A DNA stretch of 64,000 nucleotides, taken from an uncultured Aquimarina sp. GTDB lineage: Bacteria; Bacteroidota; Bacteroidia; Flavobacteriales; Flavobacteriaceae. The stretch lies in the NCBI GenBank assembly GCA_947502885.1, contig CANNBP010000002.1, positions 310,001-374,000 on the forward strand, written 5' to 3'. The first letter of the stretch is position 1; every line of letters begins with the position of its first letter. A program made the position numbers and the translations under genes. The notes under the pieces were generated by a model that was not told the DNA's origin, did no database searches, and was given only the letters and a program-made list of their open reading frames with translations. This document shows, one piece after another, positions 27,488 through 33,963 of the stretch.

Positions 27488-27838
27488 TTATGTTTTTGTG
27501 ATTAGAAGTTGATCATCTTTTAAAAGAATCAGGGCATATTCATAGACACAGCTTAATAGCTTCCCCTCTCTTTCAATTTTATGGGTACTAATTCCAAAGT
27601 GAAATCCAGCCCCTAGTAAGTAGTCACGGGATTTAATTACTTCTTTTTTATTCCCTAAAAGTTTTTTAAGAATACTCCTATTGGTATCAAGAGTACGATC
27701 AATTTGTCCTTTAGCTTTTCGTTTTTCTCTAGCTTTTAGGTTATTGTATCGGATTTGATTTTGGCGATTTGCAAATTTCTGATCGCTACGGGTTGGTGTA
27801 AAAGGTTCTCCGGTTAATAAATCTTGTAGTTGTTCCAT
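27488..27838 (-). CDS. Hypothetical protein of the integrated element, 116 aa
   Basis: A basic soluble protein: MEQLQDLLTGEPFTPTRSDQ, then KFANRQNQIRYNNLKAREKR, and a C-terminal half with a strand-rich LLGAGFHFGISTHKIEREGK. The first 60 residues are strongly charged and could bind nucleic acid. It ends 12 bp before the 92-aa gene. The position between resolvase and small membrane genes fits an element accessory gene. Family not recognised. Confidence 0.5.
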   Translation of the reverse strand: MEQLQDLLTGEPFTPTRSDQKFANRQNQIRYNNLKAREKRKAKGQIDRTLDTNRSILKKLLGNKKEVIKSRDYLLGAGFHFGISTHKIEREGKLLSCVYEYALILLKDDQLLITKT

Positions 27839-27978
27839 ATCTCCTATTTTTAAAATAAAAGTATAAATAGGAACGGTTAAATGATAAAGGGTGAAACCAA
27901 ATTAACCTAAGTTAATGGGAGTTGATCTACATTAAAGATATTGTGCTGTATTTCAAATAGAAATTATCCTATATAAAA

Positions 27979-28031
27979 AACAATGGAAATTGGGAATGGC
28001 CTTATATATAGTATTTCCAATTTCCATTGTT
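27979..28031. terminator. Hairpin with perfect 15-bp stem after the resolvase gene
   Basis: AACAATGGAAATTGG (27979-27993) and CCAATTTCCATTGTT (28017-28031). It lies 72 bp after the resolvase stop and serves as a likely terminator. Each arm is a variant of the TGGAARYTGGAAAT motif that recurs at 28083, 28966, 29039 and 29067. Confidence 0.6.
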
Positions 28032-28103
28032 TGTACTTTATTGTTAATCAGTATAGTTATGCTAATACAAATAATAGTTGTTGATTTCCAGCTTCCAACA
28101 TCG

Positions 28104-28589
28104 TTAATTACTGGTTTTAGAAGATGAAGATAATAGCGCTATTTCTGAAAGGTTTGTTCCTTGAGATACCGAAATCACTACAATTCCCATTTCTTTAAGT
28201 CTTATCATGATATCCTCTACAAATACTGTATTTCTTGAAATACGGTCAAAAGAATGCACTATAAGATAGTTTACATTTCCATGTTCTTTACAAGCATTAC
28301 AAACCCTTTGGATAAATTCTTTTCGATGATCCTCAATTCCTGATTTTTGGGTATCTCCTAAATAGGCTAAAATCTTATAGTTATTTTCTCTTGCAAATAC
28401 TTCACAACATTCTCTCTGTATTTTTAAACTATCTATATCTGCATTTTGACTTGCTGTAGCAGAACGTGCATATACAAATGCTGTACTTTCCTTTTTAGAG
28501 AAGGGTTCTCTTATTTTTTCATGTTGCGCTTCCATCTTTACTTTATTGATGCTTTTGATATTCGGATTTGAATTCTTGAAATACATCAT
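28104..28589 (-). CDS. Resolvase-like protein, catalytic domain only, serine displaced
   Basis: A 161-residue protein (143 if the ATG at 28535, M-E-A-Q-H-E-K, is used) that covers just the resolvase catalytic domain. The usual Y-x-R-V-S-T-x-x-Q signature is here YARSATASQ: the position of the nucleophile is Ala and a Ser lies one residue earlier. Other core residues are kept: the HSFDRISRN block (DRxSR) and the IVVISVSQG strand. There is no recombinase domain or zinc ribbon and no C-terminal DNA-binding HTH. It may be a regulatory or partner protein or may use the shifted Ser. It lies between the primase-helicase and the small membrane genes. Confidence 0.75.
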   Translation of the reverse strand: MMYFKNSNPNIKSINKVKMEAQHEKIREPFSKKESTAFVYARSATASQNADIDSLKIQRECCEVFARENNYKILAYLGDTQKSGIEDHRKEFIQRVCNACKEHGNVNYLIVHSFDRISRNTVFVEDIMIRLKEMGIVVISVSQGTNLSEIALLSSSSKTSN

Positions 28590-29038
28590 GAGTTCTACTC
28601 ATGAGAGTTTGAAAATCAAAAATAGGAGTATTTGTATAATGACCATATCTAAAGTTTTAAAAATAATTAAGGAAACATCTATATGTGTTAGCCATAGAAG
28701 TATGATAGGTTTATAATTGATTTATTTATAAGTATCTTATTTTTAGTTTGTTAAACTATGTGTTTTTAAAAATAACACACATTAATCTATATATAATTTG
28801 TGCCAACATATATTCGAATACATCAAAAGTAGGGTTATACCAATAGATTTACATACAATATAGGTTGATATATGTCATTATAATTTTGTTTAAATTGAAG
28901 ATACATTGTTTTGAAAAAACAGCTGTAATCCTCTATTATAATTAGAAATATAGATAAAATGATCATGATGGAAACTGGAAAAGTAGTTCGTTTTTTTTAA
29001 AGCCTGTAAACTGTTGTTTGACATATGGTTATAAACGT
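28590..29038. other. A+T-rich 450-bp gap with one copy of a repeated motif
   Basis: No gene seen. It holds TGATGGAAACTGGAAAA (28966-28982), a copy of the motif that forms the hairpins at 27979 and 29039. The resolvase promoter should lie here; I could not assign it. Confidence 0.45.
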
Positions 29039-29081
29039 TGGAAGCTAGAAATGCTATATATATGCGCATTTCTAGCTTCCA
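29039..29081 (-). terminator. Hairpin with perfect 15-bp stem after the primase gene
   Basis: TGGAAGCTAGAAATG (29039-29053) and CATTTCTAGCTTCCA (29067-29081), 12 bp past the primase stop codon. The arms match GTTGGAAGCTGGAAATC on the minus strand of 28083-28099. Confidence 0.65.
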
Positions 29082-29092
29082 TGGTTTAAGTT

Positions 29093-31222
29093 TTAGAGTT
29101 CTGGAGTGTTTCGTTTTTGCCTTCTTTGAATAGGAGCAAGACTGTAAAACACTTCTTTTCCTTCTTTTTTCTTTTGTAATATAGAAGGAACACCTTTTCC
29201 ATTGGGAATGGGAATTCTTTTATCAATACACTCCTGCAGACGTTCACGTATGGTTCTCTCACTACAATCAAAATAAGAAGCGAGTTCATCTACTAAAGTT
29301 CGGCTTTGAATGGAGCTTCTTAATAGTTTAGAGATCTGTTGTTGAATTTCAAAAAGATCTGCCTTTGTTCTTCTGGATCTTATGGATTCATCGATAAGAT
29401 CAGGATCTGCCTCTACAAGCCCTTTACGTTCTTCGCAGTAGTTCATATAAAAAGATTCAGGACGTTTGCTTCCTCGCAATTTTAGAACATTCATCGTTAT
29501 TAAATCCGTAGGGCGTTTATTGCTGTCTTTTTCAAAACCTATTTGAATAGCTGTAGTGGCTTTGTTTAACAATTCTGTCCCTAAGTGTCCTCTTGCCTTA
29601 TCTGTACTACCTGGGTTTTCATGGATAAGGGTCAGAAAGGTAACATCTTCTCCGTTTATACTATCATTCATCAAGTCTATAAGCTGCATACTATCCCTGG
29701 ATCTGTTAAAATCAAGAATACAATCTGTGATTACATCTAGGACAATAACAATATGCCCATAATATATAGATTTTACTCGTTTGATATAGGCTCTAAGGGC
29801 TTGAAATCGATCCTCCCTGGGGACTTGTAGTAACGAAATATAATCAAAATCTTCCGGGGTATCTTCTCTTTGGTATCCCGCTTTTTGTAATATTTGTTGT
29901 AAAGCATAGGGAAACTGCTCAGTAAGGTTTCGTTCGGTATCCACATAACAAACCGTAACGGTTTGTTCCCTGTTTTTTTTAAAGTGTAACAGGTCACTAT
30001 CAAAAGATTCTTTTTTGATAAGTGCACTGCAAATGGTTTCTGCAAGCCTGCTTTTATGTACTCCAGCTTTTCCTTGAATTACATTGATGGTTCTTGGGTA
30101 TAAAATGCCTATATCGTTATGGAACAGTAAAGGAGGGGTTTTGTAAATAAGCTTTGCTTTTCGCTCGGTAAGCATTTTCTGGGTTTCTAATAATAATGGC
30201 ATATAGTCGTTTTCTTTCGCAATTGTTTGTGCAGATAACAGTTGTATCTCTGGTATTGAGTCTGGTGTTTCTATCTTAATTTCAGGAGCATTCAAATTGT
30301 ACCCAAGTGCATAGAAGTCGGCAATATCTTTGCCTTTATCTTTTAGGATGCTTTCTGGAAGTATCATGCGTTGCAAACCGTAGCATTGAGCAAGCTTGAT
30401 AGACTGCGAGATACCTGTATGATCTATATCGTATAAAACAATTACTTCTTTAAATCTAGCCTTAAGGTTGTCAATAATTTTTGGAGGGGGATTTGCTGTT
30501 TCACTATTAAAACAAATAGCAGCTTGGTTGCGTGCATATAGCGAGAGTACGTCTTTTTCTCCACCAGTAATAAATACACGATTCCCTGTTTTGGGTAGCT
30601 GCTCATAGCCAAAAATGTATGTTTCTGGTTTATTGCCCAGCCATGCAAAACGAAAGCGAGTATGAAGCGGGCTGTAGATTTTATAACAATCACAAGAAAC
30701 CTTATATCCATAGACAGGGTTTTGTGAGGTAGCGTTAAAAGAAATACGTTTTCCTTCTGTATTTATTCGACTATAACTTACTACTGGATACACTTTGAAA
30801 AAAATCAATACAGCATCAGTAATACCATAAGCCGACCAATATGTTAAATCATCAGCCTGCCATTGTTGTTTTAATTGAATGTCAAAATTGGCTTTAGGAG
30901 TTTCATTGGTAAGGTTTAAACTAAAATCCTGATTGATGATAACAAGGGCTTCTTTAAAATCACATTGTTTTAAGCGCATCACCAAATCAAAAATACTTCC
31001 TTCATCATCAGTTGCAAAATCTTTAAATCGCCAGTTTCCGGAACTGGCTTCATAAATATTGAATGAAGGTGTTTTTTGCTTGTTTGATAAAAATGGATTA
31101 GAAATATGCTTTCCCTGTTTTAAGATACCTTTGCTGTGATAGGGTTGCAGGTAATGATTAAAAGCATCGTGTAGGTCTATCTTGCCAAGGATATTTTCTT
31201 TTGTTAATGTATCTGGATTCAT
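29093..31222 (-). CDS. Primase-helicase of an integrated element (Toprim plus RecA/DnaB-like ATPase)
   Basis: A 709-residue replication protein. The N-terminal 110 residues match the CHC2 zinc-finger fold (KTPSFNIYEASSGNWRFKDF) but the zinc-binding Cys/His set is missing. A Toprim region follows near residue 220 (FITGGEKDVLSLY, then IVLYDIDHTGIS). The helicase part has the P-loop QGKAGVHKSRLAE near 384 and a Walker B-like IVIVLDVITDCILD near 490. A C-terminal winged-helix segment (ASYFDCSERTIRERLQ) may bind origin DNA. It makes primers and unwinds DNA for self-replication of a plasmid-like element. It is 84 bp downstream of two excisionase-like genes, the usual order in such elements. No relaxase or transfer gene is visible. 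Confidence 0.85.
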   Translation of the reverse strand: MNPDTLTKENILGKIDLHDAFNHYLQPYHSKGILKQGKHISNPFLSNKQKTPSFNIYEASSGNWRFKDFATDDEGSIFDLVMRLKQCDFKEALVIINQDFSLNLTNETPKANFDIQLKQQWQADDLTYWSAYGITDAVLIFFKVYPVVSYSRINTEGKRISFNATSQNPVYGYKVSCDCYKIYSPLHTRFRFAWLGNKPETYIFGYEQLPKTGNRVFITGGEKDVLSLYARNQAAICFNSETANPPPKIIDNLKARFKEVIVLYDIDHTGISQSIKLAQCYGLQRMILPESILKDKGKDIADFYALGYNLNAPEIKIETPDSIPEIQLLSAQTIAKENDYMPLLLETQKMLTERKAKLIYKTPPLLFHNDIGILYPRTINVIQGKAGVHKSRLAETICSALIKKESFDSDLLHFKKNREQTVTVCYVDTERNLTEQFPYALQQILQKAGYQREDTPEDFDYISLLQVPREDRFQALRAYIKRVKSIYYGHIVIVLDVITDCILDFNRSRDSMQLIDLMNDSINGEDVTFLTLIHENPGSTDKARGHLGTELLNKATTAIQIGFEKDSNKRPTDLITMNVLKLRGSKRPESFYMNYCEERKGLVEADPDLIDESIRSRRTKADLFEIQQQISKLLRSSIQSRTLVDELASYFDCSERTIRERLQECIDKRIPIPNGKGVPSILQKKKEGKEVFYSLAPIQRRQKRNTPEL

Positions 31223-31305
31223 CTTTTTTTGTTTTTAAGTTTTGGAGTGTTGGAGTGTCTTAAAATAGTTTAGAGGAAAATTCTAAAACAAGACATCTCC
31301 TGGGA

Positions 31306-31536
31306 TTATTTTTTTAACTGTTTATGCCTTTTTAATTCCTGGTTGACTTCGTCTATATGATAGAATTTTTTATTGCCGTATACATAGGGAGTCAGTTTTA
31401 GAATTCCTTTCTTTTGCCACCTCCATATGGTTACATATGAAATAGGTGGGTTGAATAATTTTCTGATCTCATTCAGGCTATAATAATCACCATCTGGATT
31501 AATAAGCTCTATCTCTGTTTTGATCAATGTTTTCAT
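31306..31536 (-). CDS. Excisionase/MerR-like HTH protein, second of a pair
   Basis: Seventy-six residues from ATG 31536 (M-K-T-L-I-K). It has a winged HTH of the HTH_17 kind: YSLNEIRKLFNPPISYVTIW then RWQKKGILKLTPYVYGNKKF and YHIDEVNQELKRH. The start overlaps the stop of the preceding gene in ATGA, so the two are translationally coupled. A pair of such proteins upstream of a primase is the normal control module of Bacteroidetes integrated elements. Confidence 0.75.
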   Translation of the reverse strand: MKTLIKTEIELINPDGDYYSLNEIRKLFNPPISYVTIWRWQKKGILKLTPYVYGNKKFYHIDEVNQELKRHKQLKK

Positions 31537-31877
31537 TTTCGAGGGTTTTGAAAAAATTGATCTGTTTCTTGTTCTATAACACTTGGTTTCCCTTGATGGA
31601 TCCAATCGATTAGAACCTGTTTAGAAAATGTCAGTGGTTTTCCTCGGGAAAGTACCGGGATCTCATACCTGCTAACTTTAGAATACATAGTAGGCTTACT
31701 ATACCCTGTCAGCTTACAAGCTTCATCGATAAAGATGATATCAGTATCTTTTTTCTGTAGTAAATGTTGATTTTCCTTAATGAATAATTCTTCCAATTGC
31801 TGTCCGATTATGTTTTTGTTCAACTCTATATACTCCCCGACAGTTAGGGTATATAAAGGTTTTAATAGGTTACTCAT
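31533..31877 (-). CDS. Excisionase/HTH_17 protein, first of a pair
   Basis: One hundred fourteen residues from ATG 31877 (M-S-N-L-L-K-P-L-Y). The N-terminal half is helical, and the HTH_17 domain reads FIDEACKLTGYSKPTMYSKV then SRYEIPVLSRGKPLTFSKQV. Such proteins bind DNA near attachment sites or promoters and steer excision or replication. A palindrome pair at 31986 and 32078 lies just upstream and could be its target. An alternative upstream start at 31910 is possible. Confidence 0.75.
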   Translation of the reverse strand: MSNLLKPLYTLTVGEYIELNKNIIGQQLEELFIKENQHLLQKKDTDIIFIDEACKLTGYSKPTMYSKVSRYEIPVLSRGKPLTFSKQVLIDWIHQGKPSVIEQETDQFFQNPRK

Positions 31878-31985
31878 TATTTTGTGATTTTTAGAATTAA
31901 TAATGAGCATTACGTAATGCTATGTTCTGTTTAGATATCCGTGCCAAAACAACACAAGAAATCAAAGGAATACAAAAAACATAGC

Positions 31986-32001
31986 ACTCTGCGCAGAGTG
32001 T
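31986..32001. promoter_or_regulatory. Perfect 16-bp palindrome, with a weaker copy at 32078-32091
   Basis: CACTCTGCGCAGAGTG at 31986-32001, and ACTCTGCGTGGAGT at 32078-32091, 91 bp apart in the 335-bp divergent intergenic region between the excisionase genes and the plus-strand 201-aa gene. Both are more G+C-rich than the flanks. Likely a dimeric regulator or excisionase site or part of an origin. Confidence 0.55.
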
Positions 32002-32212
32002 TTTTATGATAAGGTTTTAACATAACATCAGTGTTTATAAGGAAAACCAAGTCGTCTAATGTTTTCTAAAATATAGGACTCTGCGTGGAGTGTTATCGTG
32101 ATTAGAGTTTATAAGAGGTGATAATTTTGTGCTAAAATGAGGCATGTATTAGGAGAGATCATATTGAATTTGTATTTTTTCTAGGTGGAAACTTCGAAAA
32201 ATATTCTTACAT

Positions 32213-32818
32213 ATGGATTTATCTCATGACGATTTTCAAAAAGCACGTAGGATTAGTAGACATATACAAGAATATTTGGAGATGCTTAATCAAGATGGAT
32301 TACGAAGTACTGATGTATACTCCTATTTAGCAAAAAAAGGAATTGTTGAAAAAGACAAACATCAAGGAATTCATTTTAGAAAATTTCTACACAAGCTTAA
32401 AAAAATGGGGCTTCTTAATTTAATACCTCAATGCACTTACCGCAATACAACTACAGATTTTGTAGAATGGTATTTTTATAGAGTTTCGGACAATAAGGAG
32501 AGTATAATCCATGAAAATAATTCTTCAGAAAATAGAAAATTACATATTCCTGTATTACTCGAATCTGAAATTGACGCATTAATAGAAAAAGCGAAACCTC
32601 ATATAGAAAATTTGCCAAAACGTAATGAAAGTGAATTCTCTTATACTGAATTAGAGACTAGGAAATTGTACCCTAGAGCATATGAAAAATGGACAAAAAG
32701 AGAAATGGAAATAATGACTAAGGCGTACAAGAAATTTCAAAAAATGGACAAAGTAGCCCAGCTTTTAAAACGACAGCCAAGTGTGGTATCTAAGAAGCTT
32801 AATGAGGTAAAAAAATGA
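32213..32818 (+). CDS. Hypothetical protein with C-terminal SANT/HTH-like segment
   Basis: A 201-residue basic protein, divergent from the excisionase genes. The first 90 residues look like a winged helix (DGLRSTDVYSYLAKKGIVEK then FRKFLHKLKKMGLLNLIP). The last 55 contain WTKREMEIMTKAYKKFQKMD then KVAQLLKRQPSVVSKKLNEV, a Myb/SANT-like HTH seen at the ends of some replication and recombination proteins. A DNA-binding role in element control is likely. Family not recognised. Confidence 0.6.
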   Translation: MDLSHDDFQKARRISRHIQEYLEMLNQDGLRSTDVYSYLAKKGIVEKDKHQGIHFRKFLHKLKKMGLLNLIPQCTYRNTTTDFVEWYFYRVSDNKESIIHENNSSENRKLHIPVLLESEIDALIEKAKPHIENLPKRNESEFSYTELETRKLYPRAYEKWTKREMEIMTKAYKKFQKMDKVAQLLKRQPSVVSKKLNEVKK

Positions 32819-32850
32819 TGTTGTTGTAAGTTATAAGATTGAAGAATAAT

Positions 32851-33345
32851 TTATGATTTGTTTTTTCGTCTAACTTCCTGATATTTCTTGTTTATAGCTA
32901 GTCTTTTTTCTCTTTGTTCAGGAGTTTCATTTTTTTGCCTAGCTTCCTGATATTTCCTATTCCTAGCTAATCTTTTCTCTCTTTGCTCAAAAGTTTCATT
33001 TTTTTGTCTAGTTTCCCGGTATTTCTTATTTAAATCTTGCCTCTTTTTTTTCCCTTCAGGAGTACTATCCAATACCTCTTTAACGATAGAAATTGCAGTG
33101 GTTTTATTACTATTTAAACATTTGTAAGCATACCAAATAAATAATAATGATGGAAGAGTATTAGTATGCTTTATTCTACTATCGATTTTTAACGACCATA
33201 CTCTATTATATTTTTCTTTTATTATCAGATATTTTAACCATTCCTCATTTTCCAATTCTTGATATTTATCTAGAATCATCAAATAACATTTTTTTAAATG
33301 ACTAATTGATATATCGTCCCAAAGAGAAGTTTCTTTTTTAGCCAT
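32851..33345 (-). CDS. Hypothetical protein with C-terminal ETPEQREKRLA-type repeats
   Basis: A 164-residue protein. The first 100 residues are helical without a recognised domain (MAKKETSLWDDISISHLKKC). The rest consists of two and a half repeats of 23 residues: KYRETRQKNETFEQREKRLA, KYQEARQKNETPEQREKRLA, KYQEVRRKNKS. Such highly charged single-helix repeats bind nucleic acid or proteins in other families. Its ATG lies within a copy of the junction motif. It is the last gene of the defence block. Function unknown. Confidence 0.5.
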   Translation of the reverse strand: MAKKETSLWDDISISHLKKCYLMILDKYQELENEEWLKYLIIKEKYNRVWSLKIDSRIKHTNTLPSLLFIWYAYKCLNSNKTTAISIVKEVLDSTPEGKKKRQDLNKKYRETRQKNETFEQREKRLARNRKYQEARQKNETPEQREKRLAINKKYQEVRRKNKS

Positions 33346-33363
33346 CGCTTTTTTGAACTTTTA
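33343..33363 (-). repeat. Junction motif, copy 1 (contains the start codon of the 164-aa gene)
   Basis: Minus strand TAAAAGTTCAAAAAAGCGAT followed by G. See 33839-33862 for the full description of the motif. Confidence 0.6.
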
Positions 33364-33393
33364 GTTTATTTTTTACGGTGAAATATTTCTATC

Positions 33394-33711
33394 CTATCTA
33401 TTTTCCTGAAAATATTCATATACATGACCTTCTATATCTCCACTCAACCGATTCCCTTTTCCATCTTTCAAATCGTATGACTCTTGTATTCCACCAATTG
33501 AAGCACTCCCATCTAAACCCATAAGGATAGTGTAAAAAACATCAGTTAATGAATTATTCATTATTTTCTCCATTATTTTAGTCTGTTGTTCAGTTAGTTT
33601 AAGTGACTTAATCAATTGACCAACCACACTTTCAGGGTTTTTGGACAAATACTCTTTTAAGAAATCCTGTTTCTCTATATAAAATGCTTTAACAAACTCT
33701 TCTGTGTTCAT
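33394..33711 (-). CDS. Hypothetical protein, 105 aa, in the defence block
   Basis: MNTEEFVKAFYIEKQDFLKE, then a helical middle (LTEQQTKIMEKIMNNSL) and a conserved-looking end TILMGLDGSASIGGIQ, then GNRLSGDIEGHVYEYF. The end resembles small conserved Bacteroidetes proteins of unknown function often seen near toxins and defence genes, so an immunity or accessory role is possible but not shown. It starts four bases after the stop of the 41-aa membrane protein, so the two form a unit. Confidence 0.5.
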   Translation of the reverse strand: MNTEEFVKAFYIEKQDFLKEYLSKNPESVVGQLIKSLKLTEQQTKIMEKIMNNSLTDVFYTILMGLDGSASIGGIQESYDLKDGKGNRLSGDIEGHVYEYFQENR

Positions 33712-33728
33712 CTTTTTATAGAACTTTA
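33709..33728 (-). repeat. Junction motif, copy 2
   Basis: Minus strand TAAAGTTCTATAAAAAGATG. It contains the start codon of the 105-aa gene and the stop of the 41-aa gene. Confidence 0.5.
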
Positions 33729-33841
33729 GTGTAAATTAAATATCCTGTAAATAAAAGTAGAATTAAAATTGCAAGTATTATCGATAACCTCTTATTTCCT
33801 TTAATATACTCTGCAATTAAATCAAGTAGCGTTTCAATCAT
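33716..33841 (-). CDS. Tiny single-pass membrane protein, 41 aa
   Basis: A short frame from ATG 33841: MIETLLDLIAEYIKGNKRLS, then the membrane helix IILAILILLLFTGYLIY and TKVL. One transmembrane helix of about 18 residues follows a short amphipathic start. Its ATG is the last three bases of junction motif copy 3, the same placement as for the 105-aa and 164-aa genes, which supports it as a real gene. A pore-forming toxin or membrane-anchoring partner for the 105-aa protein are both possible; neither is shown. Confidence 0.5.
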   Translation of the reverse strand: MIETLLDLIAEYIKGNKRLSIILAILILLLFTGYLIYTKVL

Positions 33842-33862
33842 CGTTTTATTAAACTTTTAACG
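33839..33862 (-). repeat. Junction motif, copy 3 (reference copy)
   Basis: Minus strand AAAAGTTTAATAAAACGATG. Together the copies share AAAGTTCAATAAAACGATG: 33343-33363, 33709-33728, 33839-33862, 35845-35866, 37058-37076 and 39404-39423, with a weak one at 36272-36292. Each lies at a junction between gene units of the defence block, and I saw no copy elsewhere in the window. In copies 1-3 its ATG is the start codon of the next gene. Confidence 0.65.
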
Positions 33863-33900
33863 ATCTCTGCTATGAGTAGTTGCATAGGTTAGCGTTAAAC
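33856..33900. other. Imperfect palindrome resembling a short attC site
   Basis: Outer arms TTTAACG (33856-33862) and CGTTAAA (33893-33899), inner arms CTATG (33870-33874) and CATAG (33883-33887), 8-nt loop. On the minus strand the distal end reads GTTTAAC, which fits the RYYYAAC core of attC; the proximal end reads GTTAAAA, one mismatch from GTTRRRY. Confidence 0.35.
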
Positions 33901-33963
33901 TTTGCTTGTACACACCAAACTGAAAATTCACGAGGGTTTTCAAAAGCATGCGAGAACAGTCAA

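Noticed and set aside
29093..31222. Classification of the element as a conjugative ICE
   Set aside because: No relaxase, coupling protein or Tra genes are visible; only replication, excisionase-like and small accessory genes.
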